A stretch of DNA of 64,000 nt from Absidia repens (GCA_002105175.1 MCGE01000006.1:1736001-1800000); one strand, 5' to 3'. Positions 23,356-38,140 are shown, counted from the first letter of the stretch. Notes: a model not told the origin generated them from the letters alone. Program-made: numbers and translations.

Positions 23356-25174
23356 CTAAGCATACAATTTCTTTTCAAAGCTATGTAAACCATGGACACC
23401 ACCTTCCATTTGTGCAGCCGCCGTTCGCTTTTCGAATCGCACCTTACCAGAAGAGACATCTTTATGGAATTGTTCAACCGAGACAGAACCAATATCTTGA
23501 AGAGAGTGTTGGACACCAGTGATCAAGTAAGTCAAGTAGTTGCGTACACTACCCTTGTCGACGACATTTCCCACTACACCTTGAGCAACCTTGACAGAAT
23601 CACCTTCAGAGAAGTAACGCTTGGTTGCGGCATTGCCATCCTTGCTTTTGATTTGGGTCATAGCATCAATGGAGCCCATACCACGGTAACGCTTGAGACG
23701 AATGCCATCACGGAAGAAGTAAGTACCGGGCGCTTCTTCACAGCCAGCCAAAAGCCCACCCATCATCACGGCAGAGGCACCAAGAGCAAGCGCCTTGACA
23801 ATATGACCGACATTCCCAATACCACCATCGGCCACTGTAGGCACACCAAAGCGAGCAGCAAATTCAGAGACACGGTACACGGCGGTTGCTTGAGGACGAC
23901 CACAGGCCATGACTTCTTGCGTGATACAGATCGAGCCAGAGCCCATACCAATACGAAGACCATCGGCACCAGCAGCGATCAAGTTGGCAGCTTGTTCACG
24001 GGTCACGACATTGCCGGCAATGACATCCACAGTGGGATGATTTTCCTTGACCCACTTGAGCATATCGATTTGGTACATCGAGTTGCCTTGCGAGGAGTCC
24101 AACACCACAACGTCAAGTCCAGCTTCAGCCAACAAACCCATACGGACCTTGTCATCAGGACGTGTACCAATGGCGGCACCCACCAACAATTGCTTGGAGC
24201 TAGGCGACTTGGAGGCCAATGGGTAGTTTTGGTTCTTCAACAAATCAGAGCGCGCCAAAAGAGATACCAAACAGCCTTCGGCATCAACAATAGGTAACTT
24301 GCCCTTCTTGGAGTCAAAGAGAATGCGGTTCGCATCGGCAAGCGTGATACCCTTTTTGGCCACAATGAGATCCTTGGTCATAATGCTTTCCAAAGAGGAG
24401 CTGTCATCAGTGTGGAATTGAATGTCACGAGCGGTCACAATACCAACAAGTTTACCATGCATCTTGCCAGTTTCTGATTCATCATTTTGCCATGAGGAGA
24501 AAGGGGGGAAAAAAAAGAAAAAAAGGGGCGTGAGTAAAAAAAAAAAAAAGGGTGCCCCTCTAATATTTTTAAACCACGCCACTCATTTTTTTTTTTCAGT
24601 TACCAGTGATGGGAATCCCACAGAAGCCTTGGGTTTCTTTAATATGCTTGACATCAGCCACAGTATGAGTAGGAGACAAAACAACAGGATCCATGATGAA
24701 GCCATTTTCAAATTTCTTGACTTTACGGACCATGTCAGCTTGTTCTTCAGCTGTGCAATTGTTTTGAATAATACCAATACCACCAAGAAGCTAAAATGAT
24801 TACACAATGAAAACGGAGGCAGAAAATTGCATGAATTAGTAAGATTTCTCCTCTAATCATCTGTCACCTGCCCCTTTTCGATAACATATCATGATGATAA
24901 AACTTACAGCCATAGAAATAGCCATATCAGCTTCAGTGACAGTATCCATAGGAGACGACAAGAAAGGAGTGTGTAAAGTGATGTTCTTTGTAATCTTGGA
25001 GTTCAGGCTAGTAGTATTGGCAGCAAAATCAATATAACCAGGAAGAATCAAAAAATCATTATAGGTCAAACCTCCACTCAATTGTTCATCCAAAAGAGCT
25101 TCGATGGAGAGACCATCACGATGTACATATTCAGAAAGAGTAGACACAGCTTGTTCAGGGGCAAGAAAAGACAT
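23356..25174 (-). CDS. Inosine-5'-monophosphate dehydrogenase (IMPDH)
   Basis: Three exons, complement(23356-24473, 24604-24790, 24908-25174); 523 residues. It starts [10 protein letters not shown] and reads [19 protein letters not shown] (Bateman) pair spans about residues 115-230, and [10 protein letters not shown] begins the NAD/IMP barrel. The catalytic loop [20 protein letters not shown] contains the active-site Cys. [26 protein letters not shown] follows, then the flap [10 protein letters not shown]. It converts IMP to XMP with NAD+, the rate-limiting step of guanine nucleotide synthesis, in the cytosol. The second intron has a purine-rich 5' part (GGGGGGAAAAAAGAAAAAA). Confidence 0.95.
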
Positions 25175-26035
25175 AGTTTTTATAAAGTATAAAAAGGGTA
25201 GTTTATTAAAGAGGGGGTGTTTTTTTGAAGGGGGGTTACCCCCCCTCCGAATTTTTGAAGTAGTTTCATGTCTCTTTTATAGAGAAATGACCCAGGACCC
25301 GTGTCATTTCGTGCTATTTTTTAATTGGTGGATACTGATAAAAAATTTTCAAGGACGGTGTTTTCGGGCTTTGCTGAGTTGACCACCTCCAAAAAAAAAA
25401 AAGAGATGATCTATCTCATCCTCTTATCATCTGCTTATATGATAGGAGGAACTTGAACACCAATCCAACAGTAATGATATGTGATTTTTGGGAAAAGAGA
25501 GTGGGAGTAGTATCATAATAGCTATATTTTTATCATGTTTTTAAAAAGTGTGGTACATATATTGAGCATATACCTATTTTTTTTTTTTCATTGAGTTACC
25601 CCACCCCCATCTTCAATAGCGGACATTGAACATTTTTGTGTTCAAAGGAAAAGGGAATAAGAGCTACAATTTGAAGGATAAATAATTCACTTGGAAGAAT
25701 CAAAAACAGTCCAGATGCTTGAATCCAGTACTTGAATTGTTTCCTATCAGGTAAAAAATAATAATAATAATAAAAAAAAAGATAAAATGATATACCTTTT
25801 TGAAATATATCATGTCAATTGAGCCATTTTCTAAAAAAAATGATAAATTAAAGCAAGCAGGGGAAATTCAATTCCCGACTCGCGTCGTTTTTTCTTTTTT
25901 TTGTTGATATAAATCACAATTCCTCTTCTCTTTTATTCCAACCTTGACTATGACTGGAAAGAAGCCATTTCGATAATATTGCTGCTTCTGGGCGTACATA
26001 ATTGATGAATACGAATTCTAAGACTTGGGATTTGA
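25175..26035. other. Intergenic upstream of IMPDH
   Basis: Includes a near-palindrome GGGGGGTTACCCCCCC near 25233-25248, GC-poor DNA and short AATAAT repeats. No gene supported. Confidence 0.4.
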
Positions 26036-27074
26036 CACAATGAAAACTAGTACCACCACCACCACCACCACGTAGTGCAGGCAACAACATTCACCCTGAA
26101 CATCAAGAAGACAGCCGACCATTTAGTAACGGACGATGCTCACCATTCCAAATTGAAACACGATGGTACAAAGCTTTAGCTCAGCTACACCATTCCACTC
26201 AAGACATCTTAGGTTCACATATCAACCGGGTTCAAGTGTTCTATTGAAAACTCCCCCCCCAGTCAAAGCCATGGAACACCTCTATCTACTCTACCACCTG
26301 GACAACGGTCAGTTTATTTCCTTGCAGATGTTAATGGAACGGTAACAACAAAAAGCAACGTACACTATCGAAGGTAACAAAGGCCAAGAAGAAGAAAATA
26401 GAAATTGTTTTATCAGTTCCTAACTTCTAATTTTGCAAATACATTGGTAATTTTGTATATACATATTGTTGTAGAAAAGCAAACCATTTCACTCTCATTT
26501 GTATTCACATAATAGTAAGATTTGGTCTCGATTATCGCAATTGGAGTCATCCATTTCGGTCCATACGCAGAATACGTCATTCTGATATTCAAGTACTTCT
26601 CCTATTACCCCTTTAAATCATTTGTACAGTAAGATCATTTTGCTTCAACCCGCGCGTGTGTGTGTGCTGTGTTTATTTGTGTATGCGATATTGAGGCAGG
26701 GCGTTAATTGAACCAACTTTATTATGTAGGTACCTAAAAACGGCTCTCGATCTCAGCAAGATCCATGGCTGCTGGTCCTTGGGCATGGATGTGCAAACAA
26801 ACGACAATCATCCCGTGAACTGGTTTTCAACCATTTGAGCTAGTCTTGACTCTTCTTGTGAGTAAACTATCTATCCTTCAAAATGTGCCTCCTATATACT
26901 ACTACCTTTTTTTATTTATTCATTTTAGTGCATGATGGTGATGCCAAGGATACGATAGAGGAACAAGATGCTGTGACAGGTGATTTATAGGATGAACATA
27001 CAAGTGGCATGGAAGTGGCATTCAATAGTATCTTAACGAATCAATACCATGACCAAGCAACTTCATCTCTGTAG
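26036..27074 (+). pseudogene. Decayed multi-exon gene with several in-frame stops
   Basis: Four segments read as protein, each in one frame interrupted by nonsense codons. In 26055-26370 the frame gives TFTLNIKKTADHLVTDDAHH and PPGQRSVYFLADVNG, with TAG at 26177 and 26210. In 26476-26630 a Ser-rich frame has TGA at 26583. In 26732-26860 the frame gives HGCWSLGMDVQTNDNHPVNW with TGA at 26836. In 26931-27074 the frame gives GDAKDTIEEQDAVTGD and GMEVAFNSILTNQYHDQ with TAG at 26988, ending TAG at 27072. Intron-like GT..AG sequence separates the segments. The family is not recognised. Each stop could come from CAG or CGA by one C-to-T change. Confidence 0.45.
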
Positions 27075-27795
27075 CTTATATTATTATAAGACACCTCTCT
27101 CCCCTATATTCACTAGTTCGTTAGTTATAGTCTCTTTTTCTTTTTTAAAATAAAATATTGTGTATTCTCTTTTATTAGCATATCGCCTTTGATTATTCTG
27201 TTTTACTTTGATCACAATATCGGTCTGCTAGGGTCCGGAAAAAATGAGTGGATAACTTGGTTTAGTTTAGATTATTTTGTATTTTTTATTTTAGTTTATC
27301 ATTGTCGAACCAATAAAATATCTATAATATTTTCATATCACTCATTGTCTCCACACTCTACAATGCATACTTAGATTTGGCGGCAAGTCAAAACTAACTA
27401 TGTGACAGGAAGACGAAAAAAAAAACCCAAATTTTCATTTTCAATATATCCAACAAATGACATGGTTTGACAAAAGGTGACACTTGGATTTGTCAATTGC
27501 AACACTGATTTCAAAAAGCTACAGGTAACAGTGGAAACACTGTACTTTTCTCTATCTCATTTTAGCACATATGTACTGACCAATGAGAGACACCATTTTT
27601 CTGCCAAGCTAATATGCAAAAGTCGGCTTTGAGTGAAGGGGTTTTTGTGCTATTTGAAAATAGGCATTAGTCCAAATTTAATTGGCTGAAGGACTGGAAG
27701 GACAAATTCTATTTTCGTTTTGCCGCTCAATTTTCCCCTTTTTCTTTCAGTCTTATTTTTCTTCTCGATTGCATCTTAATCACAATATATTCATC
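27075..27795. other. Intergenic upstream of RVS167
   Basis: AT-rich, with AATAAAATATT-type motifs near 27147-27160 and 27310. No gene supported. Confidence 0.4.
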
Positions 27796-29579
27796 ATGAG
27801 CTGGTAACTGCATAGAAGATATACATATATTATATATATTCCCATTTATCGATACTAACACTATTCTTTTCTTTGCTTTTATTGAAGGAAAGGTATGACT
27901 AAGGCCATTTCCCGCCTTCCTCATCAACTTTCATCAAACTCGAAAAATAATGGTAAATTTTTATAATCTTCAGTGTATTAAATATTCGTATTAACTTGGT
28001 TACTCTTTTTCTTTCTTCTTTTCATTAACTTAGCCACGAAAGATTCAGTTTATGATACTCTACAACAACAATTCGAAACAAAAGTCAAGCAAGTGGAACA
28101 ACTAATGGCTGCAGTCACGACTTTTCGCGATGAAACATGCTCTCTTTTGAATTACCAACAAATGCCCTCCTGGTTAGAGGTGATCGATCCCGTTAACAAC
28201 AGTGATGTGCCTGAAGAATCAAGTCGCGCATACCAGGACTATGCCATGGCAATGGAATATTGCAGTCAGGAAGTCACGCAATCAGTGGTAAGCAGAGAAA
28301 AACTCAGGGATAGGGGGGGGGAAGACTTGGCTAATCACTGTGTTTGTATATGGGGTTTCAACTTGCTGATCAGCCGTTTCATTCTATGTACAGGATTATT
28401 TGGACGGAGCCGTACTGCAACCGTTGAACACGTATATTGCGATGACCAAAACCATCCAGAAAAGCATCATCAAACGCCAACACAAACAGCTTGACTATGA
28501 CCGGTTTCGACTCTCTCACCAAAAACTCAGCAACATGGCCGACAAAAGTCCCAGCGAAGAAAAAAACGTGTACAAGTTGGAATCACAATTGGACACAGCC
28601 ACGAAAGATTACTTTTATATGAACGATCTGCTGAAATCTGAATTGGAACAATTTTTGTTGCTTACATCACAACTGATTCCTCCACTCTTTGATACCTTTT
28701 ACAATATTCAATGTCAAGTGTATGGTGGCCTTTACGCTCGCATATATGAAATTGTCACCAGTCATTCCGGATTGGCTTTCAAGACCATGGACCAGTCGAT
28801 AGAACAAGGTTATCAGGCTTTGGTGACACAACGGGACGCGAGTCAGGAAATGGAGCAATTATGTATATTCCAAAAAGGTAACAAACATGCGTTTATTGAA
28901 GAAAAAAGGCATCACTTTGGGAAAGGAGGGGTGCAGAGGGAAGAATATTGACTTATTATTTTACAATAGAAAATGTCTACAAACACTCTGCTGGAAAGTT
29001 GTCATTGCAGGATCGCGCCTCTCTTGCAAGCTCGCCTGTATCTCCCCAGCCATCGTTTATTCAACAGCAACAGCAAGAGCGACCAAATTCAACAGCCTCT
29101 AGCGTGTATCAACCATCCCCGCCACCGATGAAACAATTCCAACTACCAAATCCAACACCACCTATAATGCACCACCACCAGCCAACAGCACCACCACCAC
29201 CACCACCACAACAACAACAACAACAAATAGCCATTCAAGCAACTCAAACTTCCCGTCGTCGTGCACCTCCACCTCCACCACCAAAACCAAAGGCATTGAC
29301 AAAAAAAGTTGATTATGCTCAAGCACTGTATGATTTCGAAGCACAACAGGAAGGGGATTTACCCTTACGGCAAGGCGATAAGATAGAAATCCTTGAAAAA
29401 ACTCAAGACGCCGTCGATTGGTGGAAAGGTCGCATTGGTAATCAAATTGGCATCTTCCCAGGTAAGATAATATCACTTTATATGTATACTAGAAAAGAAA
29501 AAGGGGAGATAAATGACCTAATGCCAAATCACCTTGATTTATTTATTATCTTATAGGCAACTACGTGCAATTGATTTGA
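27796..29579 (+). CDS. Rvs167/Hob1-type BAR and SH3 domain protein (amphiphysin-like)
   Basis: Six exons: 27796-27803, 27888-27952, 28034-28287, 28394-28877, 28970-29461, 29557-29579; 441 residues. Exon 1 is 8 nt (ATG AGC TG) and the last is 23 nt. The start MSWKGMTKAISRLPHQ matches the Rvs167 amphipathic N-terminus (MSFKGFTKA type), which supports the tiny first exon. A BAR domain follows (about 10-245), then a Gln/Pro-rich linker with (P)6 and (Q)6 runs. The SH3 domain is about 384-441 (ALYDFEAQQEGDLPL, WWKGRIGNQIGIFPGNYVQLI). Family role: membrane curvature and scission at endocytic actin patches. AATAAA lies at 29629. Confidence 0.92.
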
Positions 29580-30031
29580 AGGATAGATGATTTAGTATAT
29601 AATTATTATTATGATGATCATCTTTTTTAATAAAGCGGGGTTATCTATTTTCAGATAATATTGTATTTTCATATTGTTTTATGGGACTTTCTGGGGGTTG
29701 CTCGGATATTATACCGATGATGTATCTTTTTATTCTTTTTCACAGAAAACCAAACATACTCTACGGATGACTTCTCATGAGTTCATGCTTGACTGTATGG
29801 CTCATTCCATTGATGAAAGGTAAGATCAAAGTTTCGTGCTACCTCAACTCTTTAGACCACAAATCTTATTAAAACTCCCTTTTCCTTTTTTTTTTTGTCC
29901 TCTCTTTTTTCACTTTCACTTTCTTTCCCTACTTTAATTCCCTTGGCCATCTCTCTCACATCCTCTCGTTTTAGAAACCATCAGTTTATATTTGACACTG
30001 CCTACACTTTCCCCCACCACCAACAACAATA
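29580..30031. other. Intergenic, promoter of the methyltransferase gene
   Basis: Contains a long C/T-rich tract (about 29875-29990) and a CACCACCAACAACAATA leader just before the ATG. Confidence 0.45.
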
Positions 30032-31410
30032 ATGGGAAACCAAGCTAGTAAAGTACTGGACAAGGCGAAGGACAAGAAGAAAAAGACTCAGCTGCAACAA
30101 CGACGTCGCAGTACTATTACGCTTGAAAACCGATCGTTAGGGTCTCACGTCTCCCATGGAAATTATGATTGGATTGATCAAAATGAACTGACGACACTCA
30201 GCGATGGTGCCCTGACTGCCGCCTTGGAAGCCGCTCGTACCCCTTCACACCATCCAGCTTCTAACAACAACAGCAACAGCAGCAACGACACACCACCATC
30301 TCGGCCACCACGACGAAAATCCATTACTGAATATTTTACAAAACGACGGCCCAGTACGACTAGACCTACTACACTCTTTTCCGATTTTGATTTTAAAGAA
30401 TTTGACCGGTGGCAACGACAGCACTATCTTTTGAAAAGCGCGCGAAAGGCTAATGCTTGGGCACCCTTTTACAATGACGGTGACAAGGACGTGGTGATTT
30501 TGGATGTGGGAACTGGCAATGGCATCTGGGCGTTGGAAATGGCGAATCAATATCCTAGTGTGCAGGTGCTTGGACTAGATCGCTTATTACCCAATGATCC
30601 TAACGGACCTGAAAACTTGCGTTTTTGTCCCCTTGATATCACTGAATCCTGGCCAATGAGCGATAACGCGGTGAATTTGTAAGTATGACATTAAAAAAAG
30701 ATGAATGCATGTTGTGTGGGGAAAAAAAAAAGAAAAGATGGAGAGCGAGCGAGCGAGCGAGGGAGATGCGGCGATTTTTTTTTCCTTCTTCTTTTTAATG
30801 AGCCCTTCTTTTTTTTTCGTTGTCTTCTTCATAGTATCTTCCAACGTAGCATGTGCGATACAATCAAACAAGCTGATTGGCGTCCATTACTTGCGGAAAT
30901 GTATCGTGTGTTGAAACCGGGCGGATATATTGAATTGATTGAAAATGATTTTTGGCGACATAACCCCGGTCCTGTACAACGTGCCTTTGATGCGTTTATT
31001 CAAGAACAATGCAAGACAAATGGAGTGGATTTCCAATTGACAGAATCGCTAGAGGGTATGATCAAGACGTGTGGGTTTGAAGAAATCGATAAAAAAACAA
31101 TGGATATTCCGCTTGGTGAATGGCCCACAGAACAAGGTAAAAAAAAAATAAAAAAAAATTAACACCTTCCTCCATCTTTGGACCAATGGCAGTTGACACT
31201 TTTTATGACTCGATAGAATTGAAACAATTTGGATTTATCAACAAAGAAGCACACAAGGCTTTATTGAAGAACCACAAGGACACTTACATCAAACAATGGG
31301 GACTTTCTAGTGCAGATTATGACTTGGCAGTGCAGGAAGTTTTGGAAGAATTCGATGAATACCATAGCTTTACAAGATTCCATTGTTGGGTGGCAAGAAA
31401 ACCATTGTAG
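30032..31410 (+). CDS. LaeA-like SAM-dependent methyltransferase with N-myristoylation signal
   Basis: Three exons: 30032-30678, 30835-31136, 31193-31410; 388 residues. The N-terminus MGNQASK fits the N-myristoylation consensus (Gly2, Ser6, Lys7) and is followed by a Lys/Arg-rich stretch, as in membrane-anchored proteins. Residues about 30-110 are low complexity. The class I methyltransferase domain has motif I VVILDVGTGNGIWALEMA, an acidic residue at LGLDRLLP, PLDITESWPM, and MYRVLKPGGYIELIEND. These resemble the Methyltransf_23 family that includes LaeA. Substrate is unknown. The last intron is 56 bp, ending CAATGGCAG. LaeA itself is nuclear, so a membrane-anchored relative would be different biology. 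Confidence 0.82.
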
Positions 31411-32306
31411 TAGTATATAGACTGTTTTTTTTTTATATTATTTTTATATAGTTTTAGTGTATAGCTTTTCCCCTCTCTTTTTTTTTATTTTATCATAGAT
31501 ATACATATATATAGACACCCCACATAGATTTCCCTTTATTCTACAATACTCTTTTTTTAATTATTCTCGCCCACTTCCCTTATACTATACAATATCATAT
31601 ATATTTTATTTTTCTTTTTATTCATCATTCACATTCGATCGATGTACTATATTTCAAATAAACATGATTACAATATTTTTATATTCATTTTTATTATTGT
31701 GTGCTGTGCATTGCTATGATATTACAAAACAAAAATATAGTAATTATCAACACCGAAAAACCCAGAGGCGACCCACTATATTCACTACCGCCAATTCAAA
31801 TTTCATGAAATGGGCCACTTCTATGGTACACCTGCCTCTACTACTTTCATTCCATATGATCTTCCATTATTCCATAGCCTTCACCAACTTCTTTTTTTTT
31901 TTTGCCTGATAGAAGTACACCTGACCATCCCCACTTACTTGTTCAAATATGATTCCATAGCTGATCAATGCATAACTATGCTACAATTTTATTAGTATTA
32001 TTATAAGTCCTAGAAATCCACTTCAGAACAGAAAGACCCCACCACCATCTGTACTATCTAGATGCAAATCATTTTCTTGAATAATCAATAAAGCTAGTTT
32101 TTATTATAGAGAAGTTGATAAAAGGGAGAGAGAATAGAGAGAGACAGAGAAATAAAAGCTAACTAGGATGAATGATGCTATATGGAATGGAAGGCCTAAT
32201 AGGGGTGGGAGAGGGGAAAATAATGCAACAAATATTACTAAATGAAAGGGGCGGGGTGGGCTAAAGGGGGGAGGGTATACATGAAGAATGTAGCTAACGA
32301 CTTTGG
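31411..32306. other. Convergent intergenic region, methyltransferase / DAD1
   Basis: AT-rich, with TATA and TTTTATT tracts, AATAAA at about 32089 and a G-rich stretch near 32250-32275. No gene supported. Confidence 0.4.
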
Positions 32307-32603
32307 CTATCGGGTAGTTGAACGCGATTCATCTTGAGCAGGTGGTTGAATGGGTAATATATCGTGGCCATGGTTTTTCTGTTCTTTCATAGTTTCCGTC
32401 TTAGTATTTGACAAATTGTCTGGCGTCATGACTGACTTATGGAACTGGTGCCAAACACTCACTGATGCTTCGAATCCTTTTCCAATGGTGTTGACTGTTT
32501 CAAGGTTTTGATTCAAATCTTCTAGACTACCGACGAGTTGTTCCAAGCTCTGTGAAATCCCTTCCATCAGTTTATCGCGTTCTGTTTCAAAGTGTGAAGT
32601 CAT
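32307..32603 (-). CDS. DAD1: DASH complex subunit DAD1
   Basis: Single-exon gene of 98 residues. The first about 60 residues match Dad1: FETERDKLMEGISQSLEQLVGSLEDLNQNLETVNTIGKGFE, then VWHQF. This is the helical region that assembles into the ten-protein DASH/Dam1 ring coupling kinetochores to microtubules. The C-terminal about 40 residues are hydrophilic and variable. The upstream segment (32604-32640) is purine-rich on the plus strand. Confidence 0.85.
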   Translation of the reverse strand: MTSHFETERDKLMEGISQSLEQLVGSLEDLNQNLETVNTIGKGFEASVSVWHQFHKSVMTPDNLSNTKTETMKEQKNHGHDILPIQPPAQDESRSTTR

Positions 32604-33229
32604 GGTTGAAAAAAAAGGGGCGTGAAAAAAAAAAAGAAAAGAAAAGCGGCGGCGTTTTAATCCATTTTAATAGAGGAGAGCTTGACTGAACCACCAATGC
32701 ATGATGTGAGAAGGGTCCAAGTCATCTACATCATTAAAATCTCAATTTCCCGAGAATATTAGACACAGTATAATATCTTTTCAAAATACCATTGATCCAA
32801 AACAAGGTATCTAAACCAGATTGCTTGAGCAGATAAGCAGTCAGGTTCCCTTCGCTCTAACGTGAAGTGTAAGTTTCTAGCAATCATGGAAGAGCAGGGG
32901 AAGTGCGAAGGCATCGTGATAGTTGTGTCATCGAGGAGAGAATTACCGTGCTAATGATGGCTAATGGTTGCAGTTGGTTATTTTTTTTTAAAAAAAAGGG
33001 TGTTGATGTGGGATACTGTTGGATGTTGTATGACGAAAAAGAGTTAACCACCATTCCATCGCCACTGAGTGGGCGTAGGAAGCTGCCAGACGACTCCACC
33101 ATACAGTACCTACTGTGGATTTCTGTTATAAAAGGAAAGAATTGATATTGAATAGTGGAGACTTTTTTTTTTTTTTTTTTGGTTTCATGAGAAGAGAATC
33201 ATTATACTGACCAGGTTGCAGGAACGAGG
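32604..33229. other. Intergenic upstream of DAD1
   Basis: Several overlapping open frames exist but none has coding character. Contains a T18 run near 33163-33180. Confidence 0.4.
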
Positions 33230-34130
33230 AGGGTGTCCGATCGCCCGGAGATGCTTTTAAAGCCCGACCACGTGAATATTTATTTATTTACTCCCAATAT
33301 TTTTTTATTTTTTCGTTTTTCTTTCTTTGATTCTTCACAATTGTGGCTCTCATGGGATTATGTTGGACCTTGGATCAGTGTTAGGGCTAGTTTAGAAGGG
33401 GTTTCAGCTCAGGATTGACAACATGCATGGGAGAACCCTTTCATTTTGGAACTAGGATTTGGGAACACCATTAGTTGGCTTTTTGGAGCTTTCATTAGCT
33501 TGGTTTAGTGTTAGTTTTTCTATAGTTAATATCTATATCCAAATAAAATATTTTCCTTTTTACTTTCTTCACTGAAATATGTCTCATTAGTCTCTCCCAT
33601 GTTTTGCGCAATAGATTCCTTTTGTTTTAACTAGCATCAATCCCGTTTGATTAGTGATGACCTTTGTTGTGCTTCAGTAACAGATTTCCTCTAGTTTCTC
33701 TCATGTTATGTATATTATATTAGCCCCTATTTTACAATTGCATATTTAAATTAGAGTTGCGCATTCTCTAAATCTCACTTTAGTTTTCCTCATGTCCCTT
33801 CAAGTAGATTCTTCTTTCTTACAATGAACTACCCCTACCCCTCGTTTTAGTATCTACTGACATATTTCAAATAAAACATACCTTATTATTAACTATCATC
33901 TGGCCCATTGTATAGTATAGTAAACCATTCTTCAAATCTTACTTTTAGTTTTCCTTATGCTTTCTCCAGTAGATCCTTTCTTGTCACAATAGACCACCCC
34001 TCGTCTTTTAATTTTAGTACCTGCCAATATATGCTTCTAATAAATTATAATCTTTTTATTTGTATTAACCATACTACGACCCATCATGTAATAAACAATG
34101 TAGCTATTGTAGCTGTTTTGTGAGTTTCCT
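33230..34130 (-). repeat. Dispersed non-coding repeat, copy C (inverted)
   Basis: Read on the minus strand, this matches copies A and B. The conserved module is at about 33390-33560 (reverse complement contains CCAAAATGAAAGGGTT and CCCATGCATG). Upstream of it on that strand lie at least three degenerate tandem subrepeats with GGATCTACTGGAGAAAGC / GAATCTACTTGAAGGGAC / GAATCTATTGCGCAAAAC. The 34090-34130 part shares ACAGCTACAATAGCTACATT with copy B. No coding capacity. Confidence 0.7.
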
Positions 34131-34786
34131 GCCCAATGCTCGCTTTATAGTTCACCCACTTCATTATGACTATTTTTTAATCACTTTCCCCCCTCCAAAG
34201 AGCTGGTCACTAATTAACAGTCTTGGATTACTTTACTATTAAAGATAATTCTATTTCTGCTTGACCAGTCATGTAAATATCTTGGCAGTACCGTACGTTT
34301 AACCGCGACTATAGAGCATTTGTGTACTGTTTTTTTTTTAGCTTATCTGGTATCGGCAAGTGCTATTTATTTTCATCTCGATTACTTTCCCTTCCCCTAT
34401 TCATTATAGTAAAAATGACTCAGAACTCAGTATCACTAAAAAAAAAGGATGGTTATTTATTTAACAGCTACATACAAAGTAAGAATAAAATAATATCAAA
34501 ACACCAAACTAATAGAGACATAACCGTTTTTGTTAAAAATACATTGTTTATTTACTGAAGAAGAATAATAAATGACTTGGGTAATAAAGTAATATAAAGC
34601 ATGATGGTAAATACTATACTGGTAGTTGTATAAAAAAAAATGCGAGGGTAAGCTAAGCTAAGGCAGATAAATACAAGGAAAGGATTATGATATAGAATAC
34701 GTCAAAGTGTGTCCAGATCGTCCCTCATTTTGGCATCAGAGCTCGTTTTTCAATGATCTATGTCCTTCGTCCGTGGTTGCTCTTTG
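34131..34786. other. Intergenic 3' of the MYST gene
   Basis: AT-rich, several AATAAA motifs. No gene supported. Confidence 0.4.
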
Positions 34787-37353
<2,567 letters not shown>

Positions 37354-38140
37354 CTACTCAAGAAGAGGATGAATATGCAGTTACAAACAGGCGTGTTCCC
37401 GTAAAAATAAATATACTCACATCAATACACGGTTTCTGTATATCCGCATAAAATAACCCTATTATCTTTGAGTATATATGGTCGTAATAGGGTTATCAAA
37501 GAACGGGACGAGAGAAGAAAAAATAAAAAAAACCCCCACTGCCAGCAGCATGCAATTATAACTCCGCGCATTGAAGTTGCATTTGATCTCGGTAAAAAAG
37601 CCAAGGTAAAGAAATTCATCACCATTATAGCGCCATTATGATAAATCTAAGGGGTAGTTTTTTTTTTAGGAACATGCATTATTATAGATTATTTATTATT
37701 GATTTCAGAGGATCCTATAAATAAATGGTTGATTGGAATAAAATTAGATACCGGCTTCATTTTTGTGCTGTACGATGCTGTAAGCTTGCACCAATGTGAA
37801 GTATCGTGACGAACATAGCAGTGCTGTATATGTACATGTACATTACAGCCCGTCTAAATTCCGAAATATCATGTCATAGTGACAATGATTTTAATAGAAT
37901 TTCTGTATGATCAAAGAACTGTCCTTTTTTACTTTTTTAGATCGACTTAAATTAACATACACGCTTTTCCCCTTACCCCGCGTCCGGGTAAAAGAATCGG
38001 TAGCAGTCGTCAAAACTTTAGTCCGTTTTAACTTGCCTTTTAATTCCCGTTGGATCAGTTTTAAGGACCAGCACCCGTATTTTTTTTTTTTTTTTTTTTT
38101 TTCACTTCTTTGATCTTTTTCTTTCTCCTGATAAAATATC
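37354..38140. other. Divergent intergenic region, MYST / ArAE gene
   Basis: Probably contains the missing 5' exon(s) of the MYST gene, a 12-bp inverted repeat (listed separately), and a T22 run near 38081-38102 just before the ArAE start. Confidence 0.4.
37453..37496. repeat. Perfect 12-bp inverted repeat with 20-nt loop
   Basis: Arms ATAACCCTATTA (37453-37464) and TAATAGGGTTAT (37485-37496) are exact reverse complements. The arms contain AACCCTA/TAGGGTT, resembling a telo-box core. The site lies upstream of the MYST gene. Confidence 0.7.

Noticed and set aside
23392..24297. 301-codon plus-strand open frame
   Set aside because: Lies entirely antisense to the catalytic domain of IMPDH; codon bias on the real strand keeps the complement open. 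No domain in the translation.
25233..25248. GGGGGGTTACCCCCCC as a hairpin terminator
   Set aside because: In a fungal nuclear promoter context there is no reason to call a rho-independent terminator; it is only noted as sequence.
31664..31909. 81-codon frame with a hydrophobic start resembling a secreted peptide
   Set aside because: Lies in AT-rich 3' DNA, ends in poly-Phe from a T run, and has no supporting features.
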